Positions 27,610 to 36,014 of a stretch of DNA of 64,000 nucleotides are shown here, piece after piece (position 1 is the stretch's first letter; the number at the start of each line of letters is the position of its first letter). This DNA is from Microcaldota archaeon (GTDB taxonomy: Archaea > Micrarchaeota > Micrarchaeia > Micrarchaeales > Micrarchaeaceae). The notes below the pieces were generated by a model. It searched no databases and was not told the origin of the DNA. It saw only the letters and a list, made by a program, of their open reading frames with translations. The stretch covers positions 86,290 through 150,289 of the forward strand of contig JAJYYB010000005.1 in assembly GCA_021801355.1 (NCBI GenBank). Reading direction: 5' to 3'. The position numbers and the translations under genes were made by a program.

Positions 27610-28458
27610 ATGAGAATCGGTGATGCGGCAGAACGTATAATAGCAGGCAGGTGGATAGCAGGAGCCAGCATCATGGATGCCATAGAGCGTTCAAAAAGGC
27701 TGAACGCGTCAGGGATAAAGGCCGTAATAAATTACCTGGGAGAGGAGTTCGACGATGAAGAGGATGTAACCGATGCGGTGAACACATATCTAATGCTAAT
27801 AAGAGAAATAAGCCGCACGCACATAAAGGCCGACATCTCAATGAAAGCTTCACAGATAGGTCTTAGGATAAGCAGATCCAAATTCACTGATAACTTCTCA
27901 AAGATAGTAAAATTTGCAGATGGCAAAAAGGTATTCGTTTGGCTGGATATGGAGAACGCAAACGACGTTGGTGCAACAATAGCAGCCTATAGCTCTCAAT
28001 TACGCAAGAATCATAACATAGGCATATGTATACAGTCCTACCTGAAGCGCAGTTCTTCCGACATAAAGAGGCTTCTGAAAATTGGCGCGGCCATAAGGCT
28101 GGTAAAGGGCGCGTATTCAGCTGATCCTAGCGCTGCATACCAAACGAGACAAGATACCACGATAAACTACATCAAATTGATGAAGTATCTTTTCCTTAAT
28201 TCCAAGTCTTTTGTAATAGCGACGCACGACGCGGAGATAATATCAGCGGCAAAGAAGCTTAACGCGGATAACAAAAGGCGGGTGTGGTACGCCATGCTCA
28301 ATGGGATAAGGAACAGCTACGCAATAAAACTGGCAGCGCGGCGTGAAAACGTAGAAATCTACGTGCCTTTCGGAAGGCGATGGGTAAGTTATTCATACAG
28401 AAGGCTTAAAGAGGCAAGCAATCTTTCTTTAGTCCTGAGATCGCTCTTTAGCGGTTAA
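27610..28458 (+). CDS. putA: Proline dehydrogenase
   Basis: 282 aa. FAD TIM-barrel PRODH of the short monofunctional type: KADISMKASQIG, VWLDMENAND, IRLVKGAYSADP, ATHDAEII and VPFGRRWVSYSYRRL, the last containing the conserved Arg pair that binds the proline carboxylate. Oxidises proline to P5C, electrons to FAD. ATG at 27610 with GTGA upstream is preferred; GTG at 27598 also possible. Upstream of P5C reductase. Confidence 0.9.
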   Translation: MRIGDAAERIIAGRWIAGASIMDAIERSKRLNASGIKAVINYLGEEFDDEEDVTDAVNTYLMLIREISRTHIKADISMKASQIGLRISRSKFTDNFSKIVKFADGKKVFVWLDMENANDVGATIAAYSSQLRKNHNIGICIQSYLKRSSSDIKRLLKIGAAIRLVKGAYSADPSAAYQTRQDTTINYIKLMKYLFLNSKSFVIATHDAEIISAAKKLNADNKRRVWYAMLNGIRNSYAIKLAARRENVEIYVPFGRRWVSYSYRRLKEASNLSLVLRSLFSG

Positions 28459-28495
28459 GCAAAACCCGTATTATATCCATTCTAAACAAACTGAT

Positions 28496-29305
28496 ATGAA
28501 ACCAGTGATGGTAATGAAGGCCAAGAGCAGTATAGGGATAATAGGGGTAGGCACAATAGGTTCGATAATAGCCGAAAGGCTGATAAGCAAGGGCTATACC
28601 GTCTACGGCAGCAGAAGGAGCAAGTTCAAGTTCAGCGGAATGCATACGACAACAGACAATCGCATGCTTATCAAGAATTCTGACATAATAATAATCGCCA
28701 CAAAGCAAAAGGACGTCAAGGAGCTCGGCAGCAGCATAAACTCCGCTTTGGGGCGGAAGCTTGTGATATCCATCATGGCAGGCGTAAGCATAAGCCAGAT
28801 AGAGCGCATCCTTGGCGGGAAAATGGTTTCGCGCGCGATGACGAACATAGCGTTCAGCGACGGCCGGGCGATATCCGCCTTCTGCTGCAATAAAATGCTC
28901 TCCAAGAGCGATAAGGCCTTAATAAAAACCATATTGAGCACCGGAGGCGAGGTGATAGAAATAGAGGAGAAGCTAATGGACCCTTTCACAGTAATTGATA
29001 GCTGTGCCGTGGCTTTCTATTCGATGTTGCTAAATAGCATCAATGTATCCGCTTCCAAAACCCTAGGGTTCGACCCGAAGCTAGCGAAATGGATAATATT
29101 GAACACAATGCGCGCCACTCTCGAGAAGGCATCAAGCCACGATACATTCGAGGAGATGATACACCAGGTCAGCACTAAAGGGGGCATGACGGATGCAGGC
29201 CTGAATGTGCTTAAGGAAGGCGACCTCTACGGGCTTGTTGACAAGGCTTATGGCGCAGCTCTAAAAAGGGGCCTGGAGCTGAGCTCGATAGCCGAGCAGT
29301 CCTAG
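28496..29305 (+). CDS. proC: Pyrroline-5-carboxylate reductase
   Basis: 269 aa. Rossmann GIIGVGTIGSIIAERL, VISIMAGVSISQIE, SRAMTNIAF and the C-terminal VSTKGGMTDAGLNVL (family P-x-G-x-T block, with Lys-Gly-Gly). Reduces P5C to proline with NAD(P)H. It follows proline dehydrogenase by 37 bp, so oxidation and reduction of the same pair are encoded together. Alternative internal ATGs at 28508 and 28514. Confidence 0.9.
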   Translation: MKPVMVMKAKSSIGIIGVGTIGSIIAERLISKGYTVYGSRRSKFKFSGMHTTTDNRMLIKNSDIIIIATKQKDVKELGSSINSALGRKLVISIMAGVSISQIERILGGKMVSRAMTNIAFSDGRAISAFCCNKMLSKSDKALIKTILSTGGEVIEIEEKLMDPFTVIDSCAVAFYSMLLNSINVSASKTLGFDPKLAKWIILNTMRATLEKASSHDTFEEMIHQVSTKGGMTDAGLNVLKEGDLYGLVDKAYGAALKRGLELSSIAEQS

Positions 29306-29375
29306 AATTGCATAATATAAAGATTTTATCGAACAATAGGTATAATCTGTACCTTAAGCGGGCAGCGGTGTTTTG

Positions 29376-30842
29376 ATGGCCAAGGATTCCTCCGGCAAGG
29401 AAGAAAAGAAAATGGGCATTACGGCCAAGAAGGAGGCCGACTTTTCCGAGTGGTACGTCCAAATACTGATAAATTCCGGTTTCATAGATTACAGCGACGT
29501 ATCCGGCGCAATAGTCTTCAAGCCTGATAGCTACTTCGTATGGGAGGGCATACAGAGGGCCGTTGACCCGTTGTTCAAGAAGGAAGGGATACAAAACGTT
29601 TATTTCCCTTTATTCATACCTGAAAAGCTGCTGAACAAGGAGAAGGAGCACATAGAGGGCTTTTCTGCCGAGGTGGCTTGGGTTACCGAAGCCGGAAGTT
29701 CGAAACTGGATGAAAAGCTTGCCGTAAGGCCGACTTCCGAGACCATAATGTACGCGTCATATTCGAAATGGATAAGGTCATGGAGGGACCTCCCCCTGCG
29801 ACTGAACCAGTGGAACAATGTCGTGAGATGGGAATTCAAGCACCCTGTGCCTTTCCTCCGCACTAGGGAATTCCTGTGGAATGAAGGCCATACTGCATTC
29901 GCAACAAAGGAGGAGGCGGATGCGGAACGCGACCCCATACTCGGTATCTACGAACACGTCCTTAAGGATTACATGGCGCTTCCATACGTCAAGGGCAAGA
30001 AGACGCCAAGCGAAACCTTTCCCGGCGCATTGGGCACTTACAGCCTTGAGCATCTTTTGCCGAGCGGCAGGGCGCTCCAGGGCCCAGACTGGCACAGCGA
30101 CGGCCAGAACTTCTCAAAGGCCTTCGATATCTCGTTCCTAAGCAAGGAAGGCAAGAAAGAATACGTCTACCAGAACACATTTGCAATAAGCACGAGGGAG
30201 ATAGGGGTGATGGTCGCCACGCATAGCGATAACAAGGGCCTGGTGATACCACCAAGGCTTGCAAGGATCCAGGCAGTAATAATACCGATATACAACAACG
30301 AAAACAAGGTAGAGGTGCTCAAGTATGCGGCCCAGATACATGATTCAATAAAAGACGATTTCAGGGTAATGCTTGACGATGACGATTCATATTCGCCAGG
30401 GTGGAAGTTCAACCAGTACGAGATGACAGGCGTACCGGTGCGCGTGGAAGTAGGCAAGAGGGACTTGGATGCGCAAAAGGCTGTTCTCGTAAGAAGGGAC
30501 AATGGGGTGAAGGAGGCTGTAGATGTCGCTAGCATCAAGGGGAAAATAAATGAGGCATTGGAAAGCATGCACAGGAATCTCTACGACAAGGCAAAGGCGT
30601 TCATGGACGCCAATACTATAGCAGTGCAAACTTACGACGAGCTAAAGAAGCGTGCCGATAAAGGCGGCTTCATGCAAACTCCATGGTGCGGTTCGGAGGC
30701 TTGCGAAGCAAAAATAAAGGAAGAAACGGGATTAAAGGGCACCAACATGCCGTTCGAAGCGCAAGACAAGGCAAAAGGCAAAAAGTGCGTATATTGCGGG
30801 AATGAAGCCAAGTCCATTGTAAACTTTGCAAAGTCCTATTAA
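29376..30842 (+). CDS. proS: Prolyl-tRNA synthetase, archaeal type
   Basis: 488 aa. Class II core: RPTSETIMY, VRWEFKHPVPFLRTREFLW (motif 2), GRALQGPDWHSDGQNFSKAF, anticodon-binding domain, and a C-terminal zinc-binding extension with CGSEACEAKI and KKCVYCGNEA ending in a terminal Tyr, the archaeal/eukaryotic arrangement. ATG at 29376 after GGTG. Placed next to proline metabolism genes on the same strand. Confidence 0.96.
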   Translation: MAKDSSGKEEKKMGITAKKEADFSEWYVQILINSGFIDYSDVSGAIVFKPDSYFVWEGIQRAVDPLFKKEGIQNVYFPLFIPEKLLNKEKEHIEGFSAEVAWVTEAGSSKLDEKLAVRPTSETIMYASYSKWIRSWRDLPLRLNQWNNVVRWEFKHPVPFLRTREFLWNEGHTAFATKEEADAERDPILGIYEHVLKDYMALPYVKGKKTPSETFPGALGTYSLEHLLPSGRALQGPDWHSDGQNFSKAFDISFLSKEGKKEYVYQNTFAISTREIGVMVATHSDNKGLVIPPRLARIQAVIIPIYNNENKVEVLKYAAQIHDSIKDDFRVMLDDDDSYSPGWKFNQYEMTGVPVRVEVGKRDLDAQKAVLVRRDNGVKEAVDVASIKGKINEALESMHRNLYDKAKAFMDANTIAVQTYDELKKRADKGGFMQTPWCGSEACEAKIKEETGLKGTNMPFEAQDKAKGKKCVYCGNEAKSIVNFAKSY

Positions 30843-30848
30843 GCGCAC

Positions 30849-33092
30849 TCAATTTTCTTCAAATGTTATATTGTCTATCGCTACAATGTTAGACTCATTT
30901 TTGGTCTGTATGTAACCGTCAAAGAAGCCTATTACGTTGCCCTGCTGGCCCTTTATCAGCCTCATTTTTACGGAGTAAAGTTTCGGTTGCGTACCAACCT
31001 CAATTGTATAGTTAAGGTGAGGCGCATCTGGTACCGCCGGATAGTACTGTATCGATAGCTCCTGCGGCTCTTCTGCGAAAGCCTCAAAGTTCATTGTAGC
31101 ATTCAGGTAGGTGCCATTAACTTGTGTCTGGTTTCCGGCTGCCGGCGCATAAGTTACGATCACACCGTATTTGTTTGCCGGAGTCCACCATGTCGTGTTC
31201 ACACCATCAATATCATATGCCAATTGGCCCCAGTACTCAGGTTCATAGTAGCTTATGAACTGCCTATAAAGGTTCGTGGATAGCGCCTTCTGCGTCGAGA
31301 AGATGGTTATGTTCCTGTCCGCATATATCGGCGAGCCGAACGTCCTGTTAAGCAGGTAGTACACCGTACCAAAAGCTTGCTGCGTATAAGCTCCGTCCTC
31401 AAGTATAATGAATGCGGTCTTGTAATCCGAGAGCGTCTTTAGCGATTGCAGCGTATAATTCTCATTTATAGGAGATGTGTAAGGGCCATTGTAATAGCTA
31501 GCATTGTCGTATGTAGCCAAATAGGTCGCTTCTGTTATCAGCGGCATGCTGAATAGAGTCAAAGAGTCCAGAGGCGTCTCCCTGGCCACGAAGCCCCCAA
31601 CCAGCGGCTTGTCCATCGCAGATATGTAATACTCGGCCAAACCGTCATATATGTAATTCGGTATCGGCGATGCTGGCAGTACCAGGAATGAATAGTTCCC
31701 ATTAAGCGAGCCAAGGCTGCTTATGGCCTGCGGTATGTAGGTGCTTGAAGTGGGCATTTGACCTACAAATGGCAGACCAAAACTCTCCAAGATGTACAAA
31801 ATGATTACGATCGACAAAAACCCGTATACATACCTGTTATCTAGGTTCTTGGATCGCATTTTCGCCAGTATGTCAGCAGTACCCAGGGCCGCAATCAAGC
31901 CTATAAATAGTGAACTCATGAAGTTGAACCTGTCCGGCTCCCTTATCACGTTTAAAATCGGCACGCTTTTCAGCAGCAGGTACGGTCCTGGTATGCCTGT
32001 GACCGTATTGCCTATTGTTATGTAAGGCCCTAAAGATAGCAGAATGAATATCAAGAGCATTGCGAACCACATGGCTGATTTTCTCCATGACTTGCGCAAG
32101 TGTACCGCCATTAGGAAAAGTGCCGTATACCCAATGTAGCATATCCTGTCTATAAGCCCGGCCTGCAAAATGTTAGTATTGAAACTGAAACTTCCCAAAT
32201 AAAACAGGTAATTAGGTACGAAAAACGACAAAATATTGGCGCTCCACCCGATATTGTTGCTGATTGTGTTCTGCTGCATCACCACGCTTAAGCCGCCGTT
32301 ACTGAATAGCGCCTGGGCGATAGGTATTATGCCCCAACTTCCCAATACGGATGCGGTGACAAACATTAATAGCAAGGAAATGGCGAACCGCTTATTGAAA
32401 ACAAATGCCCTTTTGCTCTTCTGCAGCGCATAAAATACTATGATCAGCATGGCTGCAAGCAATGCCATCAGGCACTCCTCGGGTTCATCCATAAACACGA
32501 TTAAAACCAGCGTCGCTCCTGCAGCCATGGGCCAGATTTTAGTGTCTCCCTCAAGTAGGTTCCTCATGAAAAAATACAGAAATAAGGCCATCCAGCCTAC
32601 GAAGAAGAAATCCATCCCGGTTATGTGCCCGGTGTGCAGTGCGCTGAAATCGAAAATCGCGCCGCCAACAAACGAAGCAAGCTGATTTTTCGTTATATAC
32701 TCTATGAAGATGAATGCGCAAAGCCCGCTTACAGCAAATCCCAAGAAAAATAGCACGTTGTATGCGAAACCTATGCTAACCAGCTGCAATGGTATCGACA
32801 ATAGGCCGTCTATGGGGGACGATGGCTGGTAAGCCATGTTTACTCCTATGGGCCAGAAGATAATCCTGGTCGTTGAGAATAATTGCCCACCCAGGTTAGT
32901 AACTGCGTATTTGGCCCACCACAAGTACCAGATATACTGGTACACATCACCGCTTTTGCCTATAACATTACTGGTTATATTGCCTATGAACGGCAGATAC
33001 AGGACTAGCGCTATAAACATGTATATAAGGCCGATTTCTGCGAGCCTAATAAGGCGCGCCTTCGTTTCGCTATCTAATAATAATTGCTTCGT
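30849..33092 (-). CDS. Large polytopic membrane protein, GT-C-like; ACG start proposed
   Basis: About 747 aa; roughly a dozen membrane helices in the first ~430 residues, then an extracytoplasmic C-terminal domain with many N-x-S/T sites. GKSGDVYQYIWYLWWAKYAV and FWPIGVNMAYQPSSPIDGLL in the first loop resemble the GT-C glycosyltransferase/YfhO-like family, so a lipid-linked sugar transferase is likely but not proven. The first in-frame ATG (33020) falls inside the first membrane helix. The frame is open upstream to ACG at 33092 preceded by GGGAGATGAA. An ATG in another frame at 33101 stops after seven codons. Confidence 0.7.
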   Translation of the reverse strand, partial: TKQLLLDSETKARLIRLAEIGLIYMFIALVLYLPFIGNITSNVIGKSGDVYQYIWYLWWAKYAVTNLGGQLFSTTRIIFWPIGVNMAYQPSSPIDGLLSIPLQLVSIGFAYNVLFFLGFAVSGLCAFIFIEYITKNQLASFVGGAIFDFSALHTGHITGMDFFFVGWMALFLYFFMRNLLEGDTKIWPMAAGATLVLIVFMDEPEECLMALLAAMLIIVFYALQKSKRAFVFNKRFAISLLLMFVTASVLGSWGIIPIAQALFSNGGLSVVMQQNTISNNIGWSANILSFFVPNYLFYLGSFSFNTNILQAGLIDRICYIGYTALFLMAVHLRKSWRKSAMWFAMLLIFILLSLGPYITIGNTVTGIPGPYLLLKSVPILNVIREPDRFNFMSSLFIGLIAALGTADILAKMRSKNLDNRYVYGFLSIVIILYILESFGLPFVGQMPTSSTYIPQAISSLGSLNGNYSFLVLPASPIPNYIYDGLAEYYISAMDKPLVGGFVARETPLDSLTLFSMPLITEATYLATYDNASYYNGPYTSPINENYTLQSLKTLSDYKTAFIILEDGAYTQQAFGTVYYLLNRTFGSPIYADRNITIFSTQKALSTNLYRQFISYYEPEYWGQLAYDIDGVNTTWWTPANKYGVIVTYAPAAGNQTQVNGTYLNATMNFEAFAEEPQELSIQYYPAVPDAPHLNYTIEVGTQPKLYSVKMRLIKGQQGNVIGFFDGYIQTKNESNIVAIDNITFEEN

Positions 33093-33225
33093 TTCATCTC
33101 CCTAATGCCGATTCCCTACGGACCAGCAGACTAAGTGCCTGTAACTATTTTTTACCATTAGCCAAGTAATGTATATATTAAAAGTTATTTTAATAGTATT
33201 CACAATACAATCAGTAAACTGCTTT

Positions 33226-33298
33226 AGCCCCGTCGTCTAGTGGCCAAGGACAGCGGGCTTTGGACCCGCGAACATCGGTTCGAATCCGGTCGGGGCTA
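33226..33298 (+). tRNA. tRNA-Gln (TTG), integration target
   Basis: Acceptor AGCCCCG/CGGGGCT, anticodon stem GCGGG/CCCGC with loop CTTTGGA (anticodon TTG at 33260-33262), T-arm ATCGG-TTCGAAT-CCGGT, discriminator A at 33298; no intron and no encoded CCA. The 3' 57 bases belong to a 58-bp repeat that recurs at 37936, so this intact gene is attL of an integrated element. A TATA-like TTTTAATAG lies about 30 bases upstream. Confidence 0.95.
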
Positions 33299-33299
33299 A
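33242..33299 (+). repeat. attL copy of 58-bp direct repeat
   Basis: Identical to 37936-37993. Begins GGCCAAGGACAGCGGG inside the tRNA-Gln D-arm and ends one base past the discriminator. After one mismatch the match resumes for nine bases (CCGGATTTT). Confidence 0.93.
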
Positions 33300-33318
33300 T
33301 CCGGATTTTCGACAGCAC

Positions 33319-34203
33319 TTGTCGTCGTTCGAATCCGGCAAGCAAGCGAAAGACATTTTAAGCAAACCGTTCGGATCGGTAGCCAAATCCGAACTAGAAA
33401 GAGTTAAGAAGGAGTTGGAAGAACTCCTGCCAAAATTGGGCAAGAAGGACATCAAGGTACTTCGCTCAATCATCTACCAACATTGGCAGAAGAGGTTCCG
33501 AAAGAACCACCCGCCAAAGTATGGTAGCATCAACAAAGGGTTCAACGATCAGGAGTTCCAGAAGTTCTTCAGGGCAATAGACAACGACAGGTTCTGCCTA
33601 TTGTTTTTGTACCAAGCGCAGCTTGGGCTAAGGATAGGCGAGGCGGTACGCGTCAACATAAAGGACATGGACTTGGAGACAAGGGAACTGACGCTAAGAA
33701 CGGAAAAGGTGCAGACCGTGGACGTGCTACTCATACCTGTGCCGCTCTTCCAACAGACGTTGGCTTTCATAAAAGCCCACGCGAGCAGGATAGAGCAGGC
33801 GCAGGGATACCTGTTCTTCAAGGATAAGGGTGGCAGCGAGCGGGCGGAGCCATACTTTGACACCAACTACGCAAGGAACGCGTTTTGCAGGTATGTAAGG
33901 CTGGCCGGGCTGGACAGCGTATATGCAGAAAGCGATGAGCCGGCGGGCAAGCCTGGCCGAAGGCTGCACAGGCTGACAACGCACAGCTTAAGGCACTACG
34001 CGATTACCAGCTTCGCCAAGCACGCCAATGGGAACATCTTCTTGGCCAGCAAGTTTGCTAGGCACCACAATCCAAGGAACACCATGACCTACATCAACAC
34101 CAACAAGGAGGAGCTTTACCAGCAGATAGATGGGGCGTTCGGAATCGGCCAAGCTATGGCTCTAAAGCTCAAGGTTTCCAAGAGCGAAAATGTATCATCA
34201 TAA
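33319..34203 (+). CDS. int: Tyrosine integrase, body (5' end displaced by integration)
   Basis: 294 aa from a TTG. Catalytic residues visible: Arg105 in GLRIGEAVRV, Lys130, His222-Arg225 in THSLRHYAIT, His250 and the nucleophile Tyr258 in NPRNTMTYINT. The frame is open upstream through the att repeat to a TAG at 33238-33240, with no ATG or GTG. In the excised circle it joins the ATG at 37911 and gains 34 N-terminal residues (328 aa total). Thus the integrated copy is 5'-truncated and may be silent or weakly started at TTG. Confidence 0.92.
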   Translation: MSSFESGKQAKDILSKPFGSVAKSELERVKKELEELLPKLGKKDIKVLRSIIYQHWQKRFRKNHPPKYGSINKGFNDQEFQKFFRAIDNDRFCLLFLYQAQLGLRIGEAVRVNIKDMDLETRELTLRTEKVQTVDVLLIPVPLFQQTLAFIKAHASRIEQAQGYLFFKDKGGSERAEPYFDTNYARNAFCRYVRLAGLDSVYAESDEPAGKPGRRLHRLTTHSLRHYAITSFAKHANGNIFLASKFARHHNPRNTMTYINTNKEELYQQIDGAFGIGQAMALKLKVSKSENVSS

Positions 34204-34530
34204 ACAGACCGAAATAGCGAAATCCAAAAGATGGTTTTTACTTTACATGCCCAGTCAACTTTATCTGGCTATTGGCAATCAGATAAAGTTCAGCTTCGAC
34301 GTAAAAATTTTAAGGCCCAAAATTTTACGTCGAGCGACTTTACATTGAATATACGTCATGTTCAGATAAAGAAACAGGTAAAGTTCCTGTTATCAAAAAT
34401 ATGAAATGCGACTTGGAACAAATTTTGAACTTGGAACAAAATTTCCAAATCGTTCCAAGTCGAGCCTTCGACGGCAAGGCCAAAAAGGCCGTTTTTCTGT
34501 CGTCGGGCGCCTCGCCATTATGAAAGTATG
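34204..34530 (+). other. Origin-like repeat field of the element
   Basis: Non-coding and AT-rich with several inverted repeats: AACTTTATCTG/CAGATAAAGTT (34257-34290), CGACGTAAAA...TTTTACGTCG (34297-34332), CGACTTGGAAC/GTTCCAAGTCG (34409-34419 and 34452-34462) and GGCC-A5-GGCC near 34475. The motif ACTTGGAAC also recurs at 34429-34437 and, inverted, at 34548-34558, like iterons. Position after the integrase and lack of coding suggest a replication origin or partition site; this is inference. Confidence 0.55.
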
Positions 34531-34549
34531 TTGTTTTGTAGCATTTCGT

Positions 34550-34812
34550 TCCAAGTCGCCCTGCACCCGCCCCTAAGCCAGCTCCGCTGGCGCTCGGCAG
34601 GCTGTGGGCGGCTGTTTGCTTTGCTAGAAGGCTGCCCTTGCCCCCACCAAGGGCAGCCGCTTAAGCTAGCCGGGCGCCTTCGGTTGCGAAGGCTAGCCCA
34701 GCTCATAGGTATCTTTAAGGCTCATGGGAGCCGACTGCCTAAGTTGTTAGGCTTGCAGCTCATTGGAGCGACCCCACGTAAGATGAGCATGGCGAGGCTT
34801 ACGTGCTGGGTT
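34550..34812 (+). ncRNA. Candidate structured RNA (serial hairpins), unknown class
   Basis: A GC-rich ~260-nt block in an AT-rich element. Perfect hairpins occur in series: CCGCCC/GGGCGG enclosing GCCAGC-TCC-GCTGGC; GGCTGCCCTTG/CAAGGGCAGCC (34630-34658); CCTTCG-GTTG-CGAAGG within GCTAG/CTAGC (34665-34698); GGCTC-ATGG-GAGCC (34719-34732); GCCTAA-GTTG-TTAGGC (34737-34752); GCTC-ATTG-GAGC (34758-34769); CACGTAAG/CTTACGTG (34775-34805). It does not match RNase P, SRP or tRNA landmarks that I recognise. Strand is uncertain since hairpins are symmetric. Confidence 0.5.
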
Positions 34813-34842
34813 TAAGGACAAGGCTTAAAGCATCTCACCGCC

Positions 34843-35646
34843 ATGACTATTAAACGGGGCTATTTTATGGGGGAGAAAAATTATGGATTGGACAGGGAAA
34901 ACCGATTGCAGGAAAAAGTCCGTCATATTTTAGGTTTAGTATCTCAGCATTCCGTAGAATGGCAAACGGGCTGGGGCTACTATATAAACATAAAAGAAGA
35001 ATTTGGAGAGATAGGCAGAATAGGGTTTACTCTCAATCATGATAGGTCTCGTTTAGATTTAGGTATGCATTTCGGTGATACCTTAGAGCAGGCAAAAGAA
35101 CTTTATTCTAATCAAAATGTAAAATATGAAGATTTCGCATCACTAGCGCCTGATTTTGAACCGCATCCGAATCTTCACGTTGGTATACCATACCCGGGCC
35201 CATTTACGCATATTGCATGGTTTAAAACGCCTAAAGGACGAGAAAGAGAATATTTTGAGTATTGGAGAAAAAACTGGTCCGGACTAAAAGCGGATGAAAG
35301 GGAGTATATCCTCGATGCTTTAAAAGAGCTGGTTGATAATAAATTAATAAACGAAATAGGGCATCCTAATAAGTATTGGATTGACCAACTTAGACTGCCA
35401 ATCCGCAGCCGCGAAGAGATAACTATCGAAGATGCAGTAAATAAGCCAGAGGGTGATTACCCGATGCTCGTTATTAGACCGGCATATGCAGTAGTAGTTT
35501 ATGAATATTGTACTGTGGAGGACGTGCTAAAGAAGGAAGGTGAAGAAATCGCCAGCGATTTAAGAACAAAGATTTCAAAATGTTTTGAAACCGTATTGAA
35601 AAAGAAGCCGTTCTATCTGGCTGAGGGACAAAACCACTCTATTTGA
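34843..35646 (+). CDS. Unrecognised element protein, 267 aa
   Basis: No family recognised. Soluble, acidic/aromatic-rich, no signal peptide. Distinct segments: WQTGWGYYINIKEEFGEIG, HPNLHVGIPYPGPFTHIAWF and a C-terminal helical part. Codon use is more AT-rich than host genes (ATT, AAA, TTA, GAT), in keeping with recent acquisition. ATG at 34843; an alternative ATG at 34867 has GGGG a few bases upstream. Five bases before the next ORF, so probably an operon. Confidence 0.7.
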   Translation: MTIKRGYFMGEKNYGLDRENRLQEKVRHILGLVSQHSVEWQTGWGYYINIKEEFGEIGRIGFTLNHDRSRLDLGMHFGDTLEQAKELYSNQNVKYEDFASLAPDFEPHPNLHVGIPYPGPFTHIAWFKTPKGREREYFEYWRKNWSGLKADEREYILDALKELVDNKLINEIGHPNKYWIDQLRLPIRSREEITIEDAVNKPEGDYPMLVIRPAYAVVVYEYCTVEDVLKKEGEEIASDLRTKISKCFETVLKKKPFYLAEGQNHSI

Positions 35647-35650
35647 AGCT

Positions 35651-35899
35651 ATGGCAGAACTATCATGGTTAAAAGGACGAGACTATATTATGACGGGCGA
35701 GAATGATAAGAATGTTAAACCCGATGCGCATGCAATTCTACCTGATACTAAATGGGCCGCTACTGAAGAAGGCAGCGGATACCGCACCTGTAGAAGCACG
35801 CTGGATTATCACAAAGGCAGCGGAAACACCACTAGAAATCCTAAAGGAGCTGGCGCAGGACAAGTCACAATAAAATTATTAGATTTTAGTTTTAGCTAA
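35651..35899 (+). CDS. Unrecognised small element protein, 82 aa
   Basis: Starts 4 bp after the 267-aa gene. Polar, with Thr/Gly-rich middle (GSGYRTCRSTLDYHKGSGN) and a C-terminal strand-like QVTIKLLDFSFS. An internal ATG at residue 14 is possible. No match recognised; coding status rests on tight spacing and element-like codon use. Confidence 0.5.
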   Translation: MAELSWLKGRDYIMTGENDKNVKPDAHAILPDTKWAATEEGSGYRTCRSTLDYHKGSGNTTRNPKGAGAGQVTIKLLDFSFS

Positions 35900-36014
35900 C
35901 TTATACGATTGGTGAATATATACGCAAAAGCAGAAAGGACAACTAAGGGCATTTTGCCATATAAACGAATTTAGCAAAAGTAAGGGATCGCCCGGCTTAA
36001 CACACTTGCCTCAA

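Noticed and set aside
33319..33345. Third T-arm-like GTTCGAATCCGG at the integrase 5' end
   Set aside because: Only 12 bases match the tRNA and no acceptor or anticodon stem follows; it is coding sequence, possibly a chance or short duplicated stretch.
34528..34815. 95-codon plus-strand open frame
   Set aside because: The region is a chain of perfect hairpins, which explains the odd Leu/Arg/Cys-rich translation; no SD and no recognisable protein pattern.
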